Of a DNA stretch of 64,000 bases, positions 35,110 through 46,651 are shown one piece after another. The DNA lies in contig CAJSYZ010000009.1 of the NCBI GenBank assembly GCA_910574455.1, positions 2,435,040 to 2,499,039 on the forward strand. The letters are read 5' to 3'. The DNA is from Trichaptum fuscoviolaceum. Taxonomy: Eukaryota; Basidiomycota; Agaricomycetes; Hymenochaetales; Trichaptaceae. Made by a program: the position numbers and the translations under genes. A model generated the notes under the pieces. It was given only the letters and a program-made list of their open reading frames with translations, made no database searches and was not told where the DNA came from. The number at the start of each line of letters is the position of its first letter. The stretch's first letter is position 1.

Positions 35110-35779
35110 CCTATCCCGCACCACCGTCCCGACCACCATGCACGCATACACACATTCATTTACGACGACCCGCCACGGCACACGTACATTCACTTATCAA
35201 CATACGCTCATTAATCCGTTAGTACCTCAAGGTGACGACCTGCAACAGTCTGGCATACCTAGTCTGGCTAGTCGCGGCCCCGGACCGGACGCTGACGTCC
35301 ACGGACAGGCCGTAGCCATCTGGAGAGACGGGATAGACATGCCTAGCAGTGCGGTCGTAGCATGTATCGTTTGTAGTAGATAGGTGCGCATTGCGCAAGG
35401 ACACTTAGCGTAGATTAACTATACAGTCTTTACGAAGTAGATAAATAGCTGTAGGCATCGTAAGGAGCACCCCACTTTTGACCTCTTGTGGAGTGCTTCC
35501 TTAGGTGCGATCTCTCTCTTTTCTCCTGTGTAGTTAGTTGCGCAATACTTACTTGTGGAGTGCTTCCTTAGGGATCCGCTTACTTGACGTTCAAAGCAGT
35601 GAAGAGTCCTAGCTGGCCTTGAGAATCCCGCGACGCGCCTGGATAGAATCCCGCGCGTTCCCCGCCTGAATTCCCACGCTCGTTCCCAGTCGCGAATCCA
35701 GATTCCCGAACGTGGGTTCTTGTCGCGAATTCCAGTTTCCCGAAACTGTTTCCCGCTACAATTCCCGACGGTCGTAACA
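34956..35779 (+). repeat. 3' LTR of Gypsy copy 1 (824 bp)
   Basis: Same sequence as 28481-29304 with a single base difference found. It is followed by the target duplication CGGAC and then by monooxygenase exon sequence. Confidence 0.9.
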
Positions 35780-35823
35780 CGGACGGTCCACGAGTTTCCA
35801 AAGATGGGCAGAGTCAACTGCAT
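35780..35823 (-). pseudogene. FAD monooxygenase exon piece between two transposons
   Basis: A 44-bp host remnant between Gypsy copy 1 and the 15-kb TIR element. On the minus strand it encodes HAVDSAHLWKLVDRP. This joins in frame to PPIRVSNWVHK on the far side of the LTR element after one CGGAC is removed. On the other side it joins AGTGCAAAAGATGTTGGC... at 51025-51049 once one AT is removed. The phrase WKLVDRPP is typical of salicylate hydroxylase-like enzymes just before the second FAD motif. Confidence 0.75.
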
Positions 35824-36406
35824 CAGGGAATCTTCTTTTTTGCTTACGGCTACTTAACCGGCCTTAAGTCCTCTGAAGCCCTGGGAAGTAAAATTCTACT
35901 GATTTACTGATTTCAGGCATGTGGTTTCATTATTCAGGAAGGGGCTTACTGAATTCAGTGCCGTCAACTGAAATCAGTGCTCTCAGTGCCTCAGTCTCCA
36001 GCATTCAAGCATATCAGAAGAATTTATTCTGGCAGTTTAATTGCAGTGCTCAAGAGTAAAAGTGTGAAGACGTTCAAGTAGTTCATTCCATAAGTAATTC
36101 AGCATTTAATCATATAAGTAGACTTTTTCGTCTGTAGGTTTGCAGTACCCAAGCGTGTAAGTGCGTACTAAGAGGTTCCAGTATTGGTTCATTCCACAAG
36201 TAATTTAAGACAGATAAGTAGAAATCAGTGCCTCAGTGTCCCTCAGTAACTACACCACGGCATCCTGATCCAGATCGTATTTCGCCACTTCTGCCTGTTC
36301 CTCGGCATACTCAGAGAACGAAGGCCACTGCAAGTTGATGATAGTAAGTGTTTGAATACAGTGGCGGGATGGTTAAAGCCAAAGCTCACCAGTGATCGAC
36401 CTGCTC

Positions 36407-39359
36407 TTAAAAGTCTGCGCCGTCCGTAGCCGAATCCCATAATGAACCCTCGTCGTCCTCGCGATCGCCTTCGCCTTCCCCGCCCTTTCTGTCTGCGTCA
36501 TTCGCCTCGCCCTCAGAGCCTCCACTGAATCCATCACCCACGCTAAGAACCTCGTCCGCATCCTTGTTCTTATCCCGATCCTGATCCTTGTCCTCTTCAT
36601 CGTCATTGTCCTCATCCTGATCCTTGTCCTCGTCTCCCTCGCCAGACACACCCTCGTCCTCCATGTCGTCCTCCCTCTCCTTGAAATCCTCAACTTCTTC
36701 GCCGTCATTATCCTTGTCTTCGTTTCTCTCCTTGCACTTACCACTTCTATTAGCGCCCTCACCATGTGTATACTCGCCGCTCGCATCCGCGTCTCCAACG
36801 TCGATATATAGGGAGAAATCCCTGCCAGTGACACCCGATCCAACAAGTTCGGCGTTCCTTCCCGCATTGACATCTTCAACGGAGTTGTAAGCTTCTATGC
36901 GGGACCGAACCTTCTCCCAGTTTGATTCAGTGAAAAACGAGGAATTTGACAATAAGTTGACATAGTCGTCCGTATGAGGCTGCCACAGAGCACTAGTGAA
37001 GTACCACTCAGCACCACCAAGCTCTTCTTTGATATTTTGCAACCGGGCTACCTGCTTATCGTTTGCAACTTTGACCTGTCCATGAGAGATTCAGTGAATA
37101 AAGCCACTGCAAGTACTGAAGTAGATAGATACCGCTGTTGCCGCAAGGGCGAGGGCACCTATAGGCTTTCCTATTGTGTTCTTGTCCAATACTTTATGCC
37201 GACCCAGGGCCAAGACAATGTGCACGGACAACACTGAGACTACGAGGTCAGAGCAGAACAATCCTTGCTTCTGTGTACATTCATAGTCAATGCACGGACT
37301 CGAAGGGTGACATTGAGTGAAATCTCACACACCCTTTCCATACTATGCCAGCGTTCCCAGAGGAATGGTTCAGCTTTCTTCTTGTCGACCATCGTCTGCA
37401 ACATCTTCACAATTTCTTCGGTCTCCACTGACTTAGAACGCTCGTTGCCGACGAAACTCGAAATTGACTGCTCGGCTTTCTCAAACAATTTCTTCCGCCA
37501 ACTATCAGAGCATCTCTGGGCTGCCTACAGAATAGATCATACCTGATTCAGTATGGCCGATGTGTAAGACAAATAGGGATGACTCAACTAAAGAACAGAT
37601 GTCGGCCAATTGTGTGTCGTAACTAAGTTCGACAGAATCAAATACTTTCCCCCACAGTGTTCCGATGGACTTATTGTCTGGGTTTTGCCATGGAGTTGTG
37701 GACTTTCCGACTGCGCGATACAGCGAAGGCAGAAGAATATGAGTCCAGCCAGCCTGAGTTCCGGGAGGAAGACACTGATTCATTGCCCTTTTTTTGCCGA
37801 GAGCGCGGGATCCCTCCCTTCCTTTACTATTTCTATCCTTATCCTCAAGTCCTACAGATGTCTGCATGTAAGCAAGTTAGTGGATGCATGTCACAAACAT
37901 GAATGGATCAACGCACAGAGCTAGTAGTCCGAGAGACTTTGCGATGACCAAGATGAGCCTTGGTTGCGAGCACTTCGGGTTTGGGACTGAAGGATACTGT
38001 CGTCATCGCAGGTGATTGTGCTTGTGGTGTTGGCGACGCCTCACGACCACTTGCCTGTCAGAAGAACCGAGAATAAGTACCGAATCAATTGCAGCAATTA
38101 GCTCACACTTGCAATATGATGTGCATGAACCGCCAGTGACCTCTTCAGATTGCGAACAGAGGTAGTAGATTTCATCTGTAGCAATTAGAGGAGTTCTTAC
38201 CAAGGGAAGCTCGAAGAGAATTAAATACCAGTATATCAGCCTGAGAATGACTGTCTTGCGGTTCACTCTCCTTAGCAGTATTTAAGTCCTTGTCGCTTGA
38301 TCAGAAAACAATATGAAATGGAAATTAGATGTGATTGACACTAACTGTTGAGGCAGCCTGGGATGGAGGCTTCTTCATATACACGTTCATGCTAGCCTGT
38401 TTTAGATAGTAAGGAAGTGCTTTTGAAATTGGGTGGAAGAGTACGAATTACCACATCGATATGTGAGTTTGAGTCAGGCGGCGACTTCCTCTTCTTATTA
38501 TTCACAATCATGCTGTCCTACACATAAACAAGGTTTAGTGGACATCCAGATACTTGCCAAAGAAAGGGGCACCAAAAGTAATCCTAATGAGTGTCGATGC
38601 CTACACATACCTGTATCTGTAGATGCGACGCTGGAGACTGCCCCCTATGACCCTCAACAGAAATACCGTCCTGACGGGAAAATAGATGAGTATACGGGTG
38701 AGGATTAAAAGCAGAATAAACTTACCAATACATCGAGTTGGGAGTTGACGATGTTCGTCATGCTCGCGCCCTATTCAGAGTACAATTTGGTAAGTAATGA
38801 AGGAAGTATATTCGACGCCGGAGGCCACAACAAACTTGAACAAAGTATGGCACCAAGTCCATGCTTTGTTGTGTAGAACTCACCTGAATGCCCGATTGTC
38901 CCTTGATATTCTTCTTCTCCAGTGCATAAAGAAAGAAAAATAAGTAGCTTGAACGAAACAGGAGATTATGAAGCCGCTTACCAGTGTTATATGAGCCTGC
39001 AACTCGGAGAGAGTGTCGCGGGATAGCTTCCTTTTCTTCAATTTGCTGCTAGCTCCATCCTGTTACGATACAGAAAAATTGTTAGATAGCCATCGTTGTG
39101 CATGAGACTCCACCGACGTATAGTTATTGTGAATCAAACGATTTCTTTGAAGTATAAGCGGCACTTACATTGGCTTGGGTCGGTATTGTCAGTCTACTCA
39201 CGTCCTAATTAAACGCACAATCAAAATATTAAGATTTCCTCTGCCAGTCTAATTAATGCTCCATCCAACTCACAATATCAGTGTCGGAGTCAACGAGATG
39301 TGCCGTCTGTCGTTCGCTAGCTGAGCTATTCTTTACACCTTGGAAACTCGTGAGGGTTA
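36407..39359 (-). CDS. Multi-exon gene of unknown function inside the TIR element (exons 1b-15)
   Basis: Exons on the minus strand: 39359-39274, 39204-39169, 39059-38982, 38916-38884, 38770-38726, 38670-38611, 38517-38452, 38396-38346, 38288-38229, 38175-38107, 38054-37917, 37861-37543, 37520-37329, 37233-37133 and 37075-36407. All splice sites and phases agree. With the two start codons beyond Gypsy copy 2 the product is 668 residues. The first 240 residues are polar with two KKRK patches, encoded by ten short exons. A globular part follows (LPPGTQAGWTHILLPSLYRA, then GKPIGALALAATA), and the tail is extremely acidic. I recall similar proteins as multi-copy unknowns in Agaricomycetes, but no function is known to me. 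Gypsy copy 2 separates it from its ATG, so it is probably silent now. Confidence 0.7.
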
Positions 39360-40911
39360 TGTCGAGATCCCGGGCTCCTTTTCTCATTTCCCGCACGTTC
39401 CCGCCAAGGATCCCGACATGAGCAGACAATCCCGCGGGGAGAATCCCGCCATTGGATTCCCGGCGCGAAACCTCATTCCCGAATCGCACGATCCCATGCT
39501 CACGTGACTTATCCCGCACCACCGTCCCGGCAACCATGCACGCGTACACACACTCATTTACGACGACCCGCCACGGCACACGTACATTCACTTATCAACA
39601 TACGCTCATTAATCCGTTAGTACCTCAAGGTGACGACCTGCAACAGTCTGGCATACCTAGTCTGGCTAGTCGCGGCCCCGGACCGGACGCTGACGTCCAC
39701 GGACAGGCCGTAGCCATCTGGAGAGACGGGATAGACATGCCTAGCAGTGCGGTCGTAGCATGTATCGTTTGTAGTAGATAGGTGCGCATTGCGCAAGGAC
39801 ACTTAGCGTAGATTAACTATACAGACTTTACGAAGTAGATAAATAGCTGTAGGCATCGTAAGGAGCACCCCACTTTTGACCTCTTGTGGAGTGCTTCCTT
39901 AGGTGCGATCTCTCTCTTTTCTCCTGTGTAGTTAGTTGCGCAATACTTACTTGTGGAGTGCTTCCTTAGGGATCCGCTTACTTGACGTTCAAAGCAGTGA
40001 AGAGTCCTAGCTGGCCTTGAGAATCCCGCGACGCGCCTGGATAGAATCCCGCGCGTTTCCCGCCTGAATTCCCACGCTCGTTCCCAGTCGCGAATCCAGA
40101 TTCCCGAACGCGGGTTCTTGTCGCGAATTCCAGTTTCCCGAAACTGTTTCCCGCTACAATTCCCGACGGTCGTAACATTAGGTCAAAAGTCCTGGCTCAC
40201 CGCCGCTCGGACTCGACACCCTCACGCTCTTTACTTCTACCCCCGCACCCGTACCGCCGACCCGCGATGTCGTCCCACCAGGAATGGGGAGGACTCGCAG
40301 ACACCTTCGCTTTCCTGTTACGACCTAGAGTGGTTCCTTCGCTTTCGAGACCCTGAATCGGACACAGACGACGATCGGACGCAATGAGCGGTGGTTCTCA
40401 CTCTGAGAAGCACTTTACAAGTCAATTAAGCTATTCTACACATCAGAGCTAAAGATAAACACATCACCTGAGAAGCACTTTACAAGAGGCCAAAAGTGGA
40501 GTGCTTCGCAGGGGGATCCGCGGTTTTGATGAACAAAGGTAAAAACTATACAGTACCAAGCCACTGGACCCTGATCCGACTAGGTCCGACCTATACCGCT
40601 GACGTAAGTCGGAGTTCGGGGTCCCGCTCTAGTCGGGGTCCCGCATCGGTAGAGCGGAGGTTCGAGTCGGAGTGGCGGAAGAAAGAAAGAAAAGAGAATT
40701 GCTTGCAGGGCGCTTGTCCTAGCGGCCTGAAACATACAGGCAAGTAATCTACGCAAAAAGGAAGAGAATCGGAGTCAAAGAAAGTCCGGTTTCGGACCGG
40801 ACATGTCGGGGATCCGACTCGGAGTGTGATCGTAAAAGAAAATAAAAGAAAATAAAAGAAATAAAATAACCTGAGGCGGATTCCTGACATTTCCCGTCCC
40901 CTAGCTCCTCG

Positions 40912-42055
40912 ATGGAGGAAGACAAACTCCAGCCCATCCTTGATCGCCTCGACACCCTCGAAAAGCGCTACTCCAAGCTAGTCAACGAACACAATCAGGT
41001 CCAGAACACAGTCGCCCAGCTCAAGCACGCCAACCGGGCGTTAGAAGCCCAAATCGCGAGTCAGCCCGCCTCCCCGTCTGGGGGCGGAGCAGGGCTCAAG
41101 ATGAAGCTTCCCGACACCTTCGAAGGCGAACGAGCCAAGCTGGAGAACTGGATTCACCAGATTAAGCTCTACCTGTTCGGACAACATCCGGGACTAGACG
41201 AAACCCGCAAGGTCGCATTTGCTCTGATGCTACTGCGGGGGCCGGCGCAAGACTGGGCACGACCCATTCTAGATCGACTCCAGGACATCCCGACACCGCC
41301 AGAAGCCGCCAGCCTGGAGGCCCTGTTCGCCGCCCTTCGCGCCTCTTACGGGGAAATCGATGCAGACAAAGCCGCAGCCGACAAGCTGATGCGCCTACGC
41401 CAGACAGGAACGGTCGCCGAGTTTGCGTCGCAATTCCGTGCCCTCCAAGCCCTCACCGGGTGGCCCAAGGACGCAACGACAGATGTCATCTACCTCGACA
41501 TGTTCCGGAAGGGACTCAAAGACCAGGTTCGCCAGCACATCGCCAGCACAGAGGCGAAGGATATGAAATTCGATGCCTACGTCAACTGGGTTTCCGAGAC
41601 GGACGAGAAGCTAAGGCTCGCACACGCCTATGGACCAGTATCAAAAGCCAGCGGCTACGCCCCGAAGCAATCCCGGCACCACTAGTTCAGCTCCGCGTAC
41701 GATCCCGACTGCGGGCGCAAGCTCGACGAAGGATCCCAACGCAATGGAGATTGACAGGGTGCGCCGGGAGCGCAGGAGTAAGGGACTATGCTACTACTGC
41801 GGAGAGAAAGACCATTTGGTGAGCGATTGCCCAACGCGACCGCCATCCCGAAACCTAAAAGCTACAAAATCCACGTCCCCGTCGAGCCCATCGCCCCCCG
41901 CGCTCCAGTCGTTCGAAGAAACGCTCAAACGTATGGCGGAACAGTACGTCCAGAATGTGCAGCAGTCCGTGCTACAGAACGCATTCGCCGCCATGACGCC
42001 CGCCGCCAAGAACGTTCACAATCCCGAAGCCCCGCCCCCAGCGGATTTTCAGTAG
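40912..42055 (+). pseudogene. gag: Gag of Gypsy copy 2, frameshifted
   Basis: Same protein as at 30040-31182, but an extra A in the run at 41643-41646 (TCAAAAGCC here, TCAAAGCC in copy 1) shifts the frame before the zinc knuckle. The frame then ends at 41685, and the rest is readable from about 41630 in the next frame. No other clear defect was seen in gag. Confidence 0.88.
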
Positions 42056-42057
42056 GG

Positions 42058-45000
42058 TCATATTGCTCAGTCGCGCCCTATACGACCCAACCGCCCTTGT
42101 GGCCGAAGAACTCTCTTAATAATGGTCCCTTGTATTTAACCATCTCTACAATAGACCGTCGTCTTCGACGACATTTGAAGTTCCCGGTACAGGTTAGCGA
42201 CGGAAAGACGGATGCCTTAGCCACAGTAATGTTAGACAGCGGTGCGTCGGGAACTTTCATAAATTCCCGCTACGTTTCGCGACACGGACTCCAGACCCGG
42301 GACTTGGTAATCCCGATACTTTTGCGCAACGCGGACAATTCCCCGAACGCGATTGGACGCATCACCAAGGAAGTAGTCCTCAACGTCGAGATGAAAGGAC
42401 ACTTAGAACAGTTGACCATGGCCGTCGCGGATATTGGCGACGACGATATTATCATGGGGATCGACTGGTTGCGGCACCATAACCCAACCATTGACTGGAC
42501 CAACGATGTGGTCGATCTCAACCGCTGCCCGCCCCAGTGTGACAACCAGCAACCCTGGTCCCGCTTCCCCGCCTCGCCATAGCAGAAGAAGTCGAGACCC
42601 CCTGGGGGCCCGACAGGACCCAGGCCGAATGGGAAGCTGTCCCACCGGGATTTCGGTACTCAGAAAAATATTGGGACCAGTACCACGACGCCGAATCCTA
42701 CTTCGTCACGACGGACGACCATTTCGCGTACAAAATTGCCGCCTCGTACACCCACTCCCAGGCCATCGCTGAGAAGTCTGCGGTGAAGGAAGGCGAGAAA
42801 ACCTTCGAAGAACTAGTTCCCCCCGAATTCCGTGAGTTTGCCGACGTTTTCTCGAAAGTTGAATCCGAAAGGCTTCCACTGCGCAAGCCGTATGACCACG
42901 CCATAGATTTAGAACCCGGGAAGGTTCCCCCGTACAGCAAAATCTATCCCTTGGCCCCAGCCGAACGCGATGCCCTTCACGAATTCGTTGACGAAAACCT
43001 GCGCAAGGGGTACATACGACCTTCGAAATCCCCTGCAGCGGCTCCCGTCTTCTTTATCAAGAAAAAGGATGGAACCTTGCGCATGGTAGTCGATTACCGA
43101 CGACTGAACGACATCACGGTCAAGAATCGATACCCGCTTCCCCTCACGATGGAACTCGTAGACGCGCTGCAAAAGGCGAAGGTTTTCACGACTCTAGATT
43201 TACGATGGGGCTACCACAATGTGCGACTGAAGCAAGGCGACGAGTGGAAGGCTGCATTTCGGACTCAGGCAGGACATTTCGAACCAACGGTGATGACATT
43301 CGGGCTCACGAATGCCCCAGCGACCTTCCAGCACATGATGAACGATATCTTCAAAGACCTCATTGGAGTATACGTGATCATCTATCTTGACGACTTGCTA
43401 ATCTTTTCCGAAGATGAATCGCAGCACGATGAACACGTACGGGAAGTCCTTAAACGGCTACGCGAAAACGACTTGTTCTGCAAACCCGAAAAGTGCAAAT
43501 TCAAACAGACTTCCGTCGAGTATCTCGGGATGATTATTTCGCAGGGAAAGGTGGCGATGGATCCCGCCAAGGTACAGGCGGTCCTCGACTGGCCTACCCC
43601 GAAAAAGGTGAAAGACATTCAAGCCTTCCTCGGGTTCGCAAATTTCTATCGACGCTTCATTCGGGATTTCTCGCACATCGTCAAACCGCTCACGACGCTG
43701 CTGAAGAAGGACGTTCGCTGGGCCTGGACAGAAAACCAGCAGTTCGCTTTCGACTATCTCAAGCGCATGTTCACGACCGCCCCCGTCCTGATGATGCCCG
43801 ACATGTCGCGACAATTCATCGTGGAATGCGACGCCTCTGATTTCGCGACCGGCGCGGTCTTGTCCCAGGAAGGCGACAACGGGCTGATACATCCGGTCGC
43901 CTTTTTCTCGAAATCCCTCAACGATGCGGAACGCAACTACGAGATTTATGACAAGGAGCTACTCGCGATTATTAGAGCTCTTGACGAGTGGCGACATTAT
44001 CTCGAAGGTGCGAGTCATAAACTCGATATCGTGTCTGACCACAAGAATCTGCTATATTTCTCTGAATCCCGAACGCTGACGCGACGCCAAGCCCGGTGGA
44101 GTCTGTTCCTCACTCGCTTCGACTTTACGATTCGCCATCGCCCAGGGCGACTCGGGGGCAAACCCGACGCCATGTCACGACGCGTCGATCTTCAACCCGA
44201 AGGCGAAGACAACACGGGACGGACCCTCTTGACCCCCGAAATGTTTCGACTAAAAGCAATTCGTCGGGGAATGACACAGGTACACGGGGATCAGGCCCTC
44301 CTACGACGCATTCGTAAGTCAGATCAGTATGAAGACGAACTGGTGGACGCAATCGAGTTGGTCAAGTCCAAGGCGCCTCGAGTCCTGACCAAGGAACTTG
44401 AGGACTGGAGCACCGAGGAAGGCCTCATCCTGTACCAGGGTAAGGTTTACGTCCCGAAAGACGAGACCATTCGCCGGGATGTGGTGAAGACTTACCACGA
44501 CAGTCTCCCTGCCGGACATCCTGGACGTTGGAAAACGTTTGAGATGGTAAGCCGCAACTACTGGTGGCCCGGGATGTCTAACTTCGTAGAACGATACGTT
44601 TCGGGATGCGATACCTGCGCACGCACGAAGAACCGATCCCAACGCCCGGTAGGACTCCTGCAACCGAACGAAATCCCGCAGGGCCCCTGGCAGGCGATTT
44701 CGTGCGATTTCATCACCCAGCTCCCCCGATCTGAGGATTACGACGCAATTTTCGTGGTGGTCGACCGTCTCACCAAGCAAGCGCATTTTATCCCGACCAC
44801 GTCTGACATTGATGCACCGGAAACTGCGGAACTATTCCTGCAGCACGTCTGGAAGCTGCACGGAACCCCCCGCCAGATCATATCCGACCGAGGACCACAG
44901 TTTGTCGCGCAGTTCATGAAAGCCCTTTTTTCCCGACTTGGTATCAAGGGTACCACGTCGACTGCGTATCACCCGCAGACGGATGGGCAAACCGAAAGGG

Positions 45001-45973
45001 TAAACCAAGAACTGGAACAATATTTACGGGCTTTCATAGATACACGACAAGAAAACTGGGCCGGATTACTCCCAATGGCAGAATTCGCGCACAACACGAA
45101 AGCGCACGCGGCAACACGACAATCCCCGTTCGCGCTTGTCTACGGCTACAATCCCGAATTCACGATTGCCCCGAGCGACGGCCTGTCCACGGTCCCCGCC
45201 GCGGACGCACGACTACAGGAGCTTCAGCAGGCACAGGAAGGCAAGAGCGGCTTTGGAGGTTGCGGCAGAGCGCATGAAGCAGCACTACGATCAGGCCAGG
45301 AACGAGGCCCCGCAGTACGCAGTCGGGGATAAAGTATGGCTTGAGGCGACGAACGTTCGGCGACCAGGAGCGCGCAAATTATTACCGAAACGACTAGGGC
45401 CGTATAAAGTGAAGGCAAAGCTAAGTGACCTCACCTACGAACTCGAACTCCCCGCGTCGCTGAAGATTCATCCCGTATTTCACGTATTGCTGCTCTCGCC
45501 ATACCACGAAGACGACATTCCCGGTCGAACGCAACCCCCGCCGCCCCCAGTCGAAGTAGAAGGAGATCTGGAGTACGAGGTGGAAGAGGTTCTGGATGCT
45601 AGACGGTTTAGACGGAGATTTGAATATTTGGTACGATGGAAGGGATATTCGAGCGCGGAAGATACATGGATTCCCGCAAAGGATATGGGTAATGCAAAGG
45701 CTAAAATTCGCAGTTTCTATCGAAAACACCCCGGACGCCCCTCGAGAAGTCAACGCTATCGAGCTCTGTGACCTGAGCAAGATTCAAGCTTGGCGCCCCG
45801 GAGTTGCGCCTTTGGAGGGGGGTAATGTCGAGATCCCGGGCTCCTTTTCTCATTTCCCGCACGTTCCCGCCAAGGATCCCGACATGAGCAGACAATCCCG
45901 CGGGGAGAATCCCGCCATTGGATTCCCGGCGCGAAACCTCATTCCCGAATCGCACGATCCCATGCTCACGTGA
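42058..45973 (+). pseudogene. pol: Pol of Gypsy copy 2, several frame breaks
   Basis: Same domains as copy 1. Compared with it there is a missing G near 42552 (after protease), two missing bases near 45238-45240 (between integrase and chromodomain), and an extra C at 45727-45731. At the RT position where copy 1 is broken, copy 2 is intact, giving an 849-codon frame from 42783 with RT, RNase H and integrase in one piece. Each copy therefore keeps what the other has lost. All differences lie in short runs or microrepeats. Confidence 0.85.
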
Positions 45974-46643
45974 CTTATCCCGCACCACCGTCCCGGCAAC
46001 CATGCACGCGTACACACACTCATTTACGACGACCCGCCACGGCACACGTACATTCACTTATCAACATACGCTCATTAATCCGTTAGTACCTCAAGGTGAC
46101 GACCTGCAACAGTCTGGCATACCTAGTCTGGCTAGTCGCGGCCCCGGACCGGACGCTGACGTCCACGGACAGGCCGTAGCCATCTGGAGAGACGGGATAG
46201 ACATGCCTAGCAGTGCGGTCGTAGCATGTATCGTTTGTAGTAGATAGGTGCGCATTGCGCAAGGACACTTAGCGTAGATTAACTATACAGACTTTACGAA
46301 GTAGATAAATAGCTGTAGGCATCGTAAGGAGCACCCCACTTTTGACCTCTTGTGGAGTGCTTCCTTAGGTGCGATCTCTCTCTTTTCTCCTGTGTAGTTA
46401 GTTGCGCAATACTTACTTGTGGAGTGCTTCCTTAGGGATCCGCTTACTTGACGTTCAAAGCAGTGAAGAGTCCTAGCTGGCCTTGAGAATCCCGCGACGC
46501 GCCTGGATAGAATCCCGCGCGTTTCCCGCCTGAATTCCCACGCTCGTTCCCAGTCGCGAATCCAGATTCCCGAACGCGGGTTCTTGTCGCGAATTCCAGT
46601 TTCCCGAAACTGTTTCCCGCTACAATTCCCGACGGTCGTAACA

Positions 46644-46651
46644 GTTTCCAT
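46644..46651 (-). pseudogene. Start codon and second codon of the TIR-element gene, cut off by Gypsy copy 2
   Basis: Minus-strand ATGGAAAC directly abuts the 3' LTR of Gypsy copy 2. If the LTR element and its imperfect target duplication (TAAC against GAAAC) are removed, it joins CCTCACGAGT to read METLTSFQG in the frame of exon 1b. This gives exactly 30 codons in exon 1 with phase 0, as exon 2 requires. The fit supports this ATG as the true start. Confidence 0.55.

Larger units (their letters stand above)
28481..35779 (+). mobile_element. Ty3/Gypsy chromodomain LTR retrotransposon, copy 1
   Basis: Full-length element of 7299 bp. The two LTRs of 824 bp (28481-29304 and 34956-35779) start TGTCGAG, end GTAACA and differ at one position that I found (C at about 29232, T at about 35712). 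The perfect 5-bp target duplication CGGAC lies at 28476-28480 and 35780-35784. A polypurine tract (about 34940-34955) precedes the 3' LTR. The order gag, protease, reverse transcriptase, RNase H, integrase, chromodomain is that of chromoviruses. The insertion lies in an exon of the FAD monooxygenase and must be recent. Confidence 0.95.
39360..46643 (+). mobile_element. Ty3/Gypsy chromodomain LTR retrotransposon, copy 2
   Basis: 7284 bp, same family as copy 1. LTRs of 818 bp (39360-40177 and 45826-46643) look identical to each other and differ from copy 1 by small substitutions and indels. The flanks are GTTA on the left and GTTTC on the right, so the 5-bp target duplication is imperfect. The element interrupts the TIR-element gene right after its second codon. 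Gag and pol each contain frame breaks (see their entries). Confidence 0.93.

Noticed and set aside
36624..36890. Serine-rich plus-strand frame
   Set aside because: Antisense of the acidic tail of the TIR-element gene.
35787..39353. 13-base match (CACGAGTTTCCAA) between the monooxygenase exon and the flank of Gypsy copy 2
   Set aside because: A shared 13-mer on opposite strands is expected by chance many times in 64 kb; no extended similarity.
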